NCBI GenBank assembly: GCA_963573315.1
Contig: OY752145.1
Location: 2,108,001 to 2,172,000, forward strand
Length of the DNA stretch: 64,000 bases
Direction: 5' to 3'
Source of the DNA: Entomortierella parvispora
Lineage: Eukaryota > Mortierellomycota > Mortierellomycetes > Mortierellales > Mortierellaceae
Part shown: in pieces, positions 47,938 through 59,147 of the stretch
Numbering within the stretch: position 1 is the first letter of the stretch
How the letters are laid out: every line of letters starts with the position of its first letter
The notes under the pieces: generated by a model
What the model was told of the DNA's origin: nothing
What the model saw: the letters and a program-made list of their open reading frames with translations, nothing else
The model's database searches: none
Program-made: the position numbers and the translations under genes

Positions 47938-48135
47938 TATTCGAAGCGCTCGAATCGGATTTGGCCATGTTCGAATTCGATTCGAATATAGTGGCTTCGA
48001 ATTCGATCCGATTCGAATAAAAGTGGGGGATTCGAATTCGATTCGAATAGTTCGAATAATTCGAAGCACTCGAAGCACTCGAAGCACTCGAACCACTCGA
48101 ACCACTCGAAGCACTCGAAGCACTCGAACCAAAAT
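47938..48135. repeat. Left subterminal CGAA array of the hAT element
   Basis: About 20 TCGAA motifs, many in palindromic TTCGAATTCGATTCGAA blocks. At 48060-48130 they form 9-bp tandem CACTCGAAG/CACTCGAAC units. Probable transposase binding sites. Confidence 0.75.
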
Positions 48136-48494
48136 AACAAGTTCATCTCTCATCTCTCATCTCTCATCTCATCTCCCATCTCTCATCTCTCATCTCTCAT
48201 TCCATCATCTCGCCATCTCAGCTGCATCTCACCTCTCATCTCAGCATCTCTCGGCTCGCTTCAGTATTGTATCTCCCGGCTCGCTTCAATCTGTTCACTC
48301 GACCATGCTGACTCATTGTGCGAGGTCGTGCATGCTGCGCACACCAAAGATTGCGAGATAGCGTTTGCTGCGCCAAGTGTTTGTGTGATATAAAGTGTCC
48401 ACTTTCCCCTCGGCACCACTGCACTTTCTTTAAATCAAGCCCACGCCAACTCTACACAGCTACATCCATTCGCACAGTACATGAATATTGCCAA

Positions 48495-50881
48495 ATGAGA
48501 CGACAACGTGTTTTACGCAGTGAAGAGCCCGAGGACGAAGAGGAATTTGAAGAGGTGAGTTTCTTGTATGACTGAACTTGACCTTTTGTTTTTGTTCTTT
48601 GAGCTTAAACTGTCCCCACAAAATTATTTTAGCTTGAAACAATAAGTGCAGGGTCCTCAAGTTTCGATGTACAAGTCAGTGACATGGAAATCGCTAGTAT
48701 CCAAAGTGACGATATCAACAAGACCAACTCATCATGCAGTGCCTGGGGATTTGCCATTAAGAATGGATGGGCCGAACGTACACAAACAAAAAAGGGATCG
48801 ACGGCAATTCGCTGTGTTTACCCCGGATGCAGCCAGGTTTATGTTACTTCGACAATGACCACCTCAGGCATCAACAGACATCTGCGTAACGTTCACAAAA
48901 TCACGGCAGAAAGTGGTGTGAATGATGGGAGGCTTTCCAGAGCTGGGCCGCTGGATATACTGTTCCATTCTTCCAAGCAGCCAAGAATTTTCGACCCAAC
49001 TAGGTTTGATGACCTGCTTGTCCGCTTTATTGTTAGAACCAAACAGCCTTTCGCCGTGGTTAATAGTCCAGAGCTGCAAGATCTTCTTAGCCATGCCACC
49101 ATGGCGACGATATCGCAAGTCAAGCTTCCTTCCGATGACACGATGGCAAAAAAAGTAAGTTCTCTCAAAAAAAGACTGCAAGATCTCCGCTGACGTTATC
49201 CTAATGGAATACAATACTGTAAGTGTGACACTATAATAGGTCAAGGACAAGTACACAGATATGGAAACACAAGTGATCGCCATGTTTTCCAATATCTCAA
49301 GGGTGTCCTTGACAGCTGATGGGTGGACAGGACCTTCCCAAAAGGACTTCTTGGGAGTGACAGCTCATTGGATAGACGATAAATGGAACCAAAAGGAGAT
49401 GGTGATTGGATTTGAGCCAATGAATGGTGCACACACCGGTGAAAACCTTGCGGAAGCATTGATCAATGTTCTGGAGCGACTCCAAATTGGTGAAAAGATC
49501 CAAAGCATCACCACAGACAATGCATCGAACATGACGAAGATGGTGCAGGAGCTCGTAAAGCACGAAAGAGCAGTTGACTGGTAGGAGATTTGTCTTTTTT
49601 TTTCATTGTAAGAGCATATCCCATTTTGTCCTGTCTCTAACGTCTCAATTCACTTGATAAATAAACATTAGGAAGCTCCAAGGAAAGATGTTTCATGTTC
49701 CTTGCCTCGGTCACATCATTAACTTGGCAGTCCAGGCGATTCTTGGTCCCCGCGGTTTAAATGCCGAACCACCCGAGAACAATAATCTGTACCTGGAAGA
49801 TGATGACGACGATGACCTAGCTACAGAACCTGCAAGAAAGATTCCAACATTGCAAAAACTCAGGAAGGGAATCATCAAAATCAAGTACGTACTTTTTCTC
49901 ATATTTAATTACCAATGTACATGAATAGATCATTTATTCATCCGTTTCTTCTTTTTTTTTTCACCTGTCGATAGAGCATCACCGCAAAGACTCCGTCAAT
50001 TTGCTCGAGTCTGTGTGATTGTGAACTGCCCTAGCCTTCAGTTGATACGAGATGTTTGCACTAGATGGAATTCCACCAACGCCATGTTAGAACGAGCAAT
50101 TGAACTTAAGGACGCATATCAGTCAATGTGCAGGAATGAGCCAAGTCTGGAAGCATATGTATTGGACGAGACTGAGTGGGTCTACTTGAAGGAACTCAGC
50201 AATCTTCTCTCAGGCTTCGAGGCAATGACTGAAACCGTGTCTGGCAGTTTTTTTCCTACTCTAAACAGGGCAATGTCTGTGTATAACAGGCTAATCGACA
50301 AACTGGAAGATTTTATCAGAGAGGTAGACGATCCCTTACTGAAGCAAGCTGCTGATCAAGGAAGGACCAAGCTTTTGAAATATTATTCAAAAACAGACTC
50401 TACACCCGTCTATGCAGTGGCGACAGCAATGGATCCAAGGATGAGATACAACTGGTGGAGAGCTCAAGGTTGGGATGAGTATGTGCAAATAAGCATCAAC
50501 GCTGTCAAGTCAGTCTGGGAAGAGCATTACAAAGGAAAAGATGGTCCTAGGCTTTTGGATTCAGAAATAGCAAAAGAGATGGAGTTGTATGGGATAACAC
50601 AGCAAGCCGGCGAGCTCGAAGAGTATACCAATGAAGGAGCCACGCTTATCACCTGCAAGACAGAGCCACCGGAGCTAATGTACTGGAGGGGTCAGGCGGA
50701 ACGATGGCCCAACCTTGCAAATATGGCAAGAGACTTCCTTGCTATACCTGTCACTTCGACCCCTGCAGAGCGATGCTTTTCCCAGGCCAAGTTTGTCCTG
50801 CCGCCAGAAAGGAATGCTCTACTTCCGGCGTCTGTTCAGCGTCTAGTCCTTGTAGACTCTTGGCTACAGCACTTTCCTTAG
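48495..50881 (+). CDS. hAT transposase with BED zinc finger
   Basis: Cut-and-paste transposase. Five exons (48495-48554, 48633-49154, 49240-49580, 49672-49884, 49975-50881) give 2043 nt, 680 aa, with all phases intact and no stop. A BED finger (C-V-Y-P-G-C ... H-L-R-N-V-H) lies near residues 70-105. The RNase H-like core shows SLTADGWTG and TTDNASNM (both with catalytic Asp), then HVPCLGHIINLAVQ, TRWNSTNAML, and the C-terminal hATC dimerisation block PVTSTPAERCFSQAK...LLPASVQRLVLVDSWL. An acidic insert (DDDDDD) interrupts the core. The upstream frame starts MRRQRVLRSEE. Intact exons suggest recent activity. Context: inserted in the leader of Ty3 element E. Confidence 0.92.
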
Positions 50882-50939
50882 TGGTTACTGTACCCACCTT
50901 TCATTACGTTAATTAAAAAGAGTTATATTTATTATCCAA

Positions 50940-51172
50940 ACTATATCTGTCATCTGAAGCATCTGAGGCATTCGAACTACGCGAAGCATTCGAACTACTC
51001 GAAGCATTCGAACTACTCGAAGCATTCGGATTGGTTCTTATTCGAAGCACTCGAAGCATTCGAATCGAATCGAACACCTGGACATTCGAATCGAATCGAA
51101 TCCATGCCCGCTCGAATCCGATTCGAATCTATTCGAACCTATTCGGATTCGAATTGTTCGATTCGATAAGAG
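50940..51172. repeat. Right subterminal CGAA array of the hAT element
   Basis: Repeats of GCATTCGAACTACTCGAA (50975-51030), followed by CGAATCGAATCGAA blocks. Mirrors the left array in motif, not in exact sequence. Confidence 0.75.
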
Positions 51173-51726
51173 GCCGTGGTTGGAGGTCCCACGTTGAATT
51201 TAACCTCTGCTCTGTCCAAGGCCACGACCAAGGAGAGCATGGCTTTGCCTGCTGCCCAAGCCGTCTCCGCATTCCTTGAGTCCTTCCGTACATTCTACAA
51301 AGGCAAACTGGTTGAGCTTTTCGAGTTCCTTGCCTGGAGATATATGGAAAGTGCCCTGAAACCATCTGGTCTTGATGAGGAATACAAAGTCCTAATTGAG
51401 ACGCTACCTGTTGGAGATCGATCATGGAACATGGTGACTGAGTATGTGATCAAACTCACGAACTTGGATAGCTACCGCCATCTAGTCAAGTCTCACCTCT
51501 TCACATTGAAACTTGAACCTGGCGAGCCAGCCCTTGCTTTCACCACTCGTGTCAAACACCTGGTACGAGCTGCATATGCTGATGATATGGGCCACCATCT
51601 CTCTGAGTTAATCTTCCATGCCCTTCCTCTACAAGGTCAAGAAGAAATCACAAAGATATATCCCAAAGGACCTAGTACCATAACTGACTACGACGCCCTA
51701 CTTGAGTATATCAACACTAACCGTTC
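51173..51726 (+). pseudogene. Element E gag, 5' part, truncated
   Basis: Open from 51176 with a Ty3-type capsid-like sequence (FLESFRTFYKGKLVELFEFL ... YVIKLTNLDSYRHLVKSHLF ... ELIFHALPLQGQEEITKIYP). It is cut at TNRS, where a family A LTR begins (51727). The last 16 codons of the open frame are LTR sequence. Confidence 0.7.
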
Positions 51727-52154
51727 TGTCACGATCGGACAAGACAGGAACAAGAAGGTGAAGGAAAGGTGTGGTTTATTGTGAATTGCAGACTGAGGAA
51801 CAAAGCAAGAGGACAGAGGGGTTTATATACTAGAGAGTGATGAAGGCCTGGACCAGGCCTGTGTTGAGTCAGAGATGACACGGAAGAGTAGGATACATAT
51901 CCGAGCAGGTACTAACCATAAGCCGGACCTATGAGTAGGGTCCGAGATGGCAACATAGATGAAGGAGAACGAGATGGAGGTCCTGATAGGTGCGGCTGAG
52001 AGATACGTACTAAGGGTAGCTATAGCTCTAGGTCCAGAACCTGGACGCCAGGGGTACTTGTCGGAGATCAGAGGACAAGCCAATGAGTGCGGATACAGAT
52101 CCTAGGTTCGCGATCCTAGACAGAGGTACAAGAGACGCGTACTTCGTACGATCT
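51727..52154 (-). repeat. Family A LTR, first 428 bp, cut by the next LTR
   Basis: Starts TGTCACGATCGG inside E gag and stops at ACGATCT, lacking only the last 22-24 bp of a full LTR; a second full LTR follows at once. Confidence 0.85.
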
Positions 52155-52606
52155 TGTCACGATCGGACAAGACAGGGACAAGAAGGTGAAGGAAAGGTGT
52201 GGTTTATTGTGAATTGCAGACTGAGGAACAAAGCAAGAGGACAGGGGGGTTTATATACTAGAGAGTGATGAAGGCCTGGACCCAGGCCTACGTTGAGTCA
52301 GAGATGACACGAAAGAGTAGGATACATATCCGGGCAGGTACTAATCATAAGCCGGACCTATGAGTAGGGTCCGGGATGGCAACATAGATGAAGGAGAACG
52401 AGATGGAGGTCCTGATAGGTGCGGCTGAGAGATACGTACTAAGGGTAGCTATAGCCCTAGGTCCAGAACCTGGACGCCAGGGGTACTCGTCGGAGATCAG
52501 AGGACAAGCCAATGAGTGCGGATACAGATCCTAGGTTCGCGATCCTAGACCAGAGGTACAAGAGACGCGTACTTCGTACGATCTGAGTCTGCGACGTTTC
52601 GTGACA
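52155..52606 (-). repeat. LTR of element A2, 452 bp
   Basis: Same inverted ends as the A1 LTR and nearly the same sequence throughout. Confidence 0.9.
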
Positions 52607-52615
52607 ATCCTCCCC

Positions 52616-53874
52616 CTAGGAGCGAGCTCCGCGAGTGACTGGGGGTGGACCTGGCTTGAGCGGGAAGCGAGAGTGGAAACGGGCGACATGCTCTGGTGAA
52701 TTCTCAGCGTTGGCTGCGGGCTGCCATTCCGGATCTTTATAACCCTTGAACTTGATCAAATACCAAAGTTGCTTTCCACGGAATTTAGAGTCCCAGATTT
52801 CTTCAACTTCAAACTCCTCATTGCCGTCAATCTCGATGGTAGGAGGCGGAGGTGCTACGCGACCGGGTATTGTGTTGGCGCGGTAGGGCTCCAAAAGAGA
52901 GACATGGAAAACAGGATGAAGACGGGCCATAGTGGTCGGGAGCTGAAGGCGGACCGATCGAGAGTTGACTACTTCGGTGATCTTGAACGGACCCAGGTTC
53001 TTAACATCCAACTTGTTTGAAGGTCGGGTGGTCTTGATATTGTTACGTTTCAACATGACGAGGTCTCCTATAGCGAAGTTCGGCTGAGGGGTAAAGCGCT
53101 TGTTGTAGTGGCGCTCTTGGTTCTCTAGTGCCGACTTGATATGGAACTGCAAGTCTTCTTGGATACGCTTCAACTCCTGGAGGCGGTCCTTGGCGAAGGG
53201 GCTACTGACCGCAACTCGAGGGACCTTCACACTGAAGCGGGGGTGGTATCCTTGGTGAGCAAAGAACGGAGTTTGTTTTGTGGTTGCTTGCACGGAATTG
53301 TTGTAGCAGAGCTCGGCCATGGGTAAATGATTGCTCCAATCGTCTTGTTGGTAGCTTGTGAAACAGCGGAGGTATTGTTCCAGAGTGGCATTCGTACGTT
53401 CAGTCTGTCCATCGGTCTGTGGGTGATAGGCCGTTGACAGATTCTGGGTGATCCCCAGCGCTTCCATCGCAGACTGCATGAACGTAGAGGTGAATACAGA
53501 GCCTCGGTCCGATACGATGTCATCTGGCAGGCCATGGTAGGCAAAAACCCGGGACAGGAACAGATCCAAAGTGTCACTTGCGTTGACATCGTCGGTGGTT
53601 GGAATGAAGTGTGCCATTTTTGTGAGGCGATCCACGACCACCAAGATAGCAGTGTAACCTTTGGAGTCAGGTAGTTGAACAATAAAATCCATTGATATCG
53701 AAGACCAAGGGCTCTCAGGGATCGGCAGAGACTGAAGGAGTCCAAAGGGCTTGTGGTGAGAAGTCTTGTTCCGTTGGCAGGCGTCACAGGTTAACACGAA
53801 AGACTTGACAAAGTCTCTCATACGTGGCCAGTGATAAGTGCGGCTGACCAGTTCAAATGTCTTTGCAATTCCAC
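52616..53874 (-). CDS. A2 pol fragment: integrase and chromodomain (open, partial)
   Basis: Uninterrupted from the break at 53874 (AKTFELVSRTYHWPRM) to the stop at 52616. Contains the CDACQRNK zinc-finger cysteines, SMDFIVQLP, SDRGSVF and TERTN (DDE core), the GPFKITEVV SH3-like fold, and a chromodomain (FEVEEIWDSKFRGKQLWYLI...). It is the intact version of the A1 frame. The N-terminal part is expected beyond the nest. Chromodomains direct insertion to particular chromatin. Confidence 0.88.
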
Positions 53875-54111
53875 TGCAACAGAAGATTAGCTACGCTCCA
53901 AAACTACACTCCAAAACTACACTCCAAACAATACCATCATAGCCACCACAGCCACACAGCCACACAGACGTATATATATACCCCCATCCCCCCTACATAA
54001 TAAACATCATTCGTTCTCCCAACTCTACCTCTTCCCCTGTCCCTGTCCCTGGTCCTTATCCCTGTCCCCTCTCCCGGTCTCTCCCTTGCATTCCCCTCTG
54101 TGCCTATTACA
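53875..54111 (+). repeat. LTR of element B, 237 bp
   Basis: TGCAACAG...CTATTACA. Same length as, and apparently identical to, 58836-59072. A TATATATATA box lies near 53970 and AATAAA near 53998. The internal sequence starts TGGTAGCAAAGG, a likely primer-binding site. Confidence 0.9.
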
Positions 54112-54186
54112 TGGTAGCAAAGGTCCCTTCGATTCACTGCCTCACCGTTCCCACCCTACGAATTCCCTCCCTTTTCCCTAACCACT

Positions 54187-54719
54187 ATGTCTGCTGCGTT
54201 ACGTGCCCTTGTCGCTACTCTTGCTCCTGAACAACGCGGAGCATTCGAGCACGCCCTTGCCGCAATCCCTGCCATCACTGAACGAGAAATCCAAGCCGAC
54301 CAGCGCGATCTTGCCCGCACACTGAACAAAATCCTTAAGCCCCAAAACCCCTCACCGTATTCTGGTGCGATTGATGCCGATGCTTGCCAAAACTTTATTG
54401 ACAACCAGGAGGAATACTACACCGTTGTCAGACTTGCCGACGCTGAATGGGTCCAATATACTGCTCTCAATCTCACTGATGAGGCCAAGTCCTGGTGGCG
54501 ATCTAGTGGTCTTACCCTTGCCAGTCCTTGGGACGACTTCAAGAAGGCCTTCCTCGCGTTCCACACCCCTCCCAATGCCATTGCTGCTGCTCGTGAAGCC
54601 CTGGAGTCCCTGCGCCAAGGAAAGCGAACGGTCGCCGCCTACACACACGAGTTTCGCAAACTACGACGCCGTGTACCCACCCTTGACGACGGCACAGCTC
54701 TCCATTGGTTCATGAAAGG
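54187..54719 (+). pseudogene. Element B gag, first 178 codons
   Basis: Identical to the gag of element C except NAIAAA for NAVAAA. The frame ends at HWFMKG; the following residues in the open frame come from the LTR of D. Confidence 0.88.
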
Positions 54720-54889
54720 TGTAACGTCCGGTGCAATACCGACGTATTTCTCCTGCCGTTTATTTCTAGTTAGAGAGAGTTGCGCTTGCGCGCCCCTTAA
54801 GTAGTGTGCGACAGTCATATCAGGCTGTCGCTCTCTATCATTAAACAGCACCTTTCTTTCTTCCTGACGTACAGACCCCCGACATTTCA
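54720..54889 (+). repeat. Probable LTR of element D, about 170 bp
   Basis: Starts TGTAACG at the junction. The end is placed at ACATTTCA only because it precedes the leader and ends in CA; no second copy is in the window to confirm it. Confidence 0.45.
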
Positions 54890-55021
54890 TTTTTTTCAGG
54901 AACTGTGATTGGCCGGTTTACGAAACGTCACTCCCACCAACTTGAGAAAAATTTCACCACCATCTCATCGCCATTCCGCGGACCAACCACTCCATCATAA
55001 TCTGGAAAGGAGAGCTTCAGG

Positions 55022-58000
55022 ATGCCGCCTAAACGAAAGACCACCGCGACGGCACCAATCTCGGAGACTGATGGCCAGCAGGCAGACAGTGCGGTCAATC
55101 AAGAAACTACCGACCAAAGAGACGACATCGACGAAGATACGGAAATGCACCAGGATGATGACACCACTGAAGACGACTCGCATGATGACGACATCAGTGA
55201 CCGCCTCTCGAAAATCATGGAGGACATGGAGTTAGATGATCAGGCCCAATCCGAATCCGAGGACGAGGACGACTACGACGAGTCTGAGCAAGGACTACGC
55301 AGACAAGTCGAGAGCTATCGAGCCAAGGCGTCGCGTAAGTTATTCCTCATCACCCACCTCAACAACCGACACAGACAAGCGGTCAAGGCTGTCAAGGCAC
55401 TTCGGCTCGGTTCGGCACGTGAAAAGGCTCAGCTCAAGATACTCGATGACACCAGGACCGAGATCCGAGGGGACATCCAAGTCCAAGTCCGGCTTCTCGA
55501 GGACAGTGGCCACGATGCCGAGCGAGCTCTCCGAGCAGCCTTCAAGGCCAATGCCGACGATCTCGAAGGGGACCGATCGACCTCGTCGTCTGAGGCTAAA
55601 ATGACTGGCGCGGAACGGGCGGCGCTAACCATCGATGATTACGTCATCAAATGGGACCCGTCAGACCCAGTTCACGCAGCCATTAAGTCCATCTATAAGA
55701 TCGACCATATCCCGGTGTTTAAAGGTACGAAAACTATTGATTTTTCTAAACTAAAACATGTCGAGTTAAAGAACCAGCCGATACTAGACATCGAGCGTGA
55801 CACTCTCAGCACCGACAAGGACCAAGCCTTACTCGAGATTGCTAAGAAAGTAGTCCGGTTCAAGGAGGACATCAAGCGCGCTTTACGACTGCATCTCACG
55901 GATGCATTGTTCGATAAGGTAGCATGGTCCTACCTTCCGATGTCCCTTGTCAAGATTGGGCTCGCCAAGGACTATGAGTCCGAGATCGCGAAAGTTCCCA
56001 TTGATAAGAGGACCTGGAGCAAAGCCATCGAGGCCCTCCACAAGGCCATCCGGTTTGACTCGGTGAGCTCCAAAGTAGCCGACATCGTCACCAGGATGCG
56101 ACCTGACCACGGGGAATCAATTCGTGCGTTTTCCGACCGGATTTTGCCTCTCATGGAAGCAGCAGACATCCCGGACTCGGACTGCCAGTGGCTGATCAAA
56201 CCACTAGGCTGCTATATCTCGGACGTGGGCAAACAAGCTACTCTGAAGAGGTATGGCGCGTTAGAAAATGTGACCTCAGTCAAGGCGTACCTCGAATTCC
56301 TCCATGAGACCCCTGGCGCGGTCGAGGGCAACAGAACTGACCATACGGCATGGTTCCTGTCCCAGTTTAAGGCCGACGTGGCCACATCGGGCTCCGGATC
56401 AGGTACAGCGACAAAGCACAACCAAGGGCACCGACGAGACGAATCACAGCGAGGCCGATCTAAGTCGCAGTCGTCAACAAAGTCGGGCCGATCAAACACC
56501 TCGACTGGGTCAGCATCGGACTGTTGGTATACCGATGCCTGCAAGAATGCAAGAACGCCACACAATTATAAGGACTGCTTCAAGCGTAAGGCCGACCAAG
56601 AGCAGAAGAAGAGTAATGGTAGCGGTCGCAAACGCTCTCGCTCACGATCACGCTCGCAGGACCGATCGCGTCGTGCTGGCGGTGGCAGACGCCAAGATCA
56701 CCGCAGCCGCTACGGTAACAAGGACGATCGCCGAGGCGATGCTCAAGAGCACACTCAAACCAATCGTGGCTCCGATCGATCCTACGGACAGACACAGCAT
56801 AAAGTAGTCGCAGCTTTTGATCGACATGACGACATTCACATGCGTGAGGCTGATTCCATTAAAGAAGACAACCGTCAAAACTATCTACGTCCAAAGGACT
56901 TGAAGAAGGTCTATGAATTCAGGCAACCAAAACCAGGAGACAACCGACTCACGGTGCCCTGTATGATTAATGGTATAATGTGTACTGCTCTATTAGATCC
57001 CGGCGCCACAATATCACTCATTAGTAGAGGGCTTGCTGAGGATGCAGACATCCGTTTTGGAGCCATACCGGACGAATTTGTAGCGCTAATCAAAACTGGA
57101 ACGCAAGTCCCGGACTTCACCACTTGCGATAGAGTACAGCTCATCTGCAACAAAAAGTCGCTGGAAGTTCACATGCATGTCATGGACTTCGACTACTTTG
57201 ACGTACTCATAGGTATGGACCTATTCTCGTTGTTAGGATTCACCATCGGCGGTATTCGTCTCCAGCAGCCGCGGAGAGAAGACTTCCGGTGGGTACCAAC
57301 AGACGAGAAACCACCGATTGTTCCGTTAAAAACACCAGAAGTGGAATTGACACCCGAGTTCATAGCGGAGAAAGCTGAATTCATGAGGCAGTTGCAACCC
57401 TACCTGGACGAAAACGCCAAGATCGACCCATCATCTCACTGCACACTGCCATCGATGGTTGTAGAACTAAAAGTTGGACCCGATTGCAAAGTGCAAGAAC
57501 GCCCACGGCAGTTCTATTCGCAGACAGAGAAAGACGAGGTTGACAAGACCGTGAAGCAATGGCTTAAAGACGGAGTGATAGTACCCGTAAAGGGACATTG
57601 CCCATATAATAGCACGCTCACCATGGCAGCGAGACGAGACCTAGAAGGGAAGATTTTAAAGCACAGAGTATGCCTGGATCCGCGCACACTCAACAAGCAG
57701 TTGCTGGACACGGACCAATTTCCGCTCCCAAAGATCGCAGACTTGCATACCAAGGTCGCAGGCTAAGCCAGATACTCTACCTTTGACCTCTCTCAGGCTT
57801 ATCATCGCATGAGAATTGCCGAGCTGAGTCAAATCCTGACCGCGTTTACATACGACAACCAGCAGTACAAGTTCGCTCGAGCACCATTTGGTTTGAAACC
57901 ACTCACTAGCATCTTCCAACGAGGAATGGCTGAGCTATTCGGAGACGCCGACTTTGCTGACAATTATGTCGATGATATTGTTGCCCATACAGACGAAACT

Positions 58001-58835
58001 GAAAGTCATCTGGAGCACTGCATCACGGTCGTAAAACGTCTAACCGAGGCCAAACTTATTATCAACCAGGAAAAGTGTAACTTTTACAGCACTGAAATAT
58101 TGATGCTCGGCTACATCGTCAACCGACATGGCCGCATGATCAATCCGAAGAAAATTGCAAACATTTATTCTTGGGCATACCCCCGCAACAAGAAGATGGT
58201 CCAGAGGTATCTCGGTCTCTTCAATTATTTCCGCGAGTACATACCACTGTACAGTGTGCTAGCAGCACCTCTAGAAGCCTTACGGAACAAGAGGGGCACG
58301 TTTTCACTTTCCAAGGAAGAGAAACGCAGCTTTGACAAACTGAGACGATCAATCATTCTCGCTCCTTGTCTATGTTTCCCCGATTTCAGTCTACCATTCT
58401 ATGTCGCGACTGACGCATCCGGAGTTGGCATCGGCGCAGTGCTCTACCAACTACCCAATGGAGACGAGTCGAAGATCAACTACATCTCATTCCAGGCCAG
58501 GGCGCTTCACAAAAGCGAGAAGAATTACCCAGCATACAAAAAGGAGTTACTTGGGATCGTTTTTGCACTCAATCGTTTTCATCAATACTTATGGGGACGA
58601 AAGTTCACCCTCTTCACTGACCACCGTCCGCTAACCTACATACACGAGCAAAAGGAACTTCCTCAGATTGTTACGAACTGGAAGGAGACGATCTTTAATT
58701 ACGATTTCGAGTGCATCTACCGACCAGGCATACTGAACGTCCTACCGGATGCACTGTCCCGTGCATTTACCGAAGAGGACGACCCCACAAAAGAACGCGA
58801 AGACTACGACATGGACATGGTCCCTGACGGGCATC
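55022..58835 (+). pseudogene. Element D gag-pol, one in-frame stop, 3'-truncated
   Basis: A single frame: acidic N-terminus, capsid-like region, a Cys/His cluster (CWYTDACKNARTPHNYKDC), an Arg/Ser tract, protease (LLDPGATISLIS), RT (LDPRTLNKQLLD ... FDLSQAYHRM ... NYVDDIVAHT) and RNase H (ATDASGVGIG ... FTDHRPLTYI ... PDALSRAF). TAA at 57764-57766 lies inside RT, with the same frame open on both sides. Integrase is cut off at 58835. Gag and pol are fused in one frame, unlike element C. Confidence 0.87.
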
Positions 58836-59072
58836 TGCAACAGAAGATTAGCTACGCTCCAAAACTACACTCCAAAACTACACTCCAAACAATACCATCA
58901 TAGCCACCACAGCCACACAGCCACACAGACGTATATATATACCCCCATCCCCCCTACATAATAAACATCATTCGTTCTCCCAACTCTACCTCTTCCCCTG
59001 TCCCTGTCCCTGGTCCTTATCCCTGTCCCCTCTCCCGGTCTCTCCCTTGCATTCCCCTCTGTGCCTATTACA
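58836..59072 (+). repeat. 5' LTR of element C, 237 bp
   Basis: TGCAACAG...CTATTACA, with TATATATATA near 58930 and AATAAA near 58959. The PBS begins at 59073 with TGGTAGCAAAGG. Confidence 0.92.
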
Positions 59073-59147
59073 TGGTAGCAAAGGTCCCTTCGATTCACTG
59101 CCTCACCGTTCCCACCCTACGAATTCCCTCCCTTTTCCCTAACCACT

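Larger units (their letters stand above)
47938..51172 (+). mobile_element. hAT-superfamily DNA transposon, apparently intact
   Basis: One transposase gene between two terminal regions densely packed with TCGAA/CGAATC motifs. Precise termini and the expected 8-bp target duplication were not resolved by eye. Confidence 0.8.
52155..53874 (-). mobile_element. Ty3/gypsy element A2 (chromovirus), interrupted
   Basis: Full LTR, PPT and 3' half of integrase/chromodomain in minus orientation. The element breaks off at 53874, where the LTR of element B begins. Confidence 0.88.
53875..54719 (+). mobile_element. Ty3/gypsy element B, left part (LTR and gag start)
   Basis: Same family as element C at 58836. 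It breaks within gag at 54719, where element D begins. Confidence 0.88.
54720..58835 (+). mobile_element. Ty3/gypsy element D, interrupted in pol
   Basis: A different family from A and B/C. It begins TGTAACGTCCGG inside B gag, has one gag-pol frame, and breaks at 58835 where the LTR of C begins. Confidence 0.82.

Noticed and set aside
48060..48135. CRISPR-like array from evenly spaced CACTCGAAG units
   Set aside because: No spacers, eukaryotic context, adjacent to a hAT transposase; these are subterminal repeats.
51176..51784. Continuous 202-aa protein across 51727
   Set aside because: The last 16-19 codons are family A LTR sequence; the true gag was cut at 51726.
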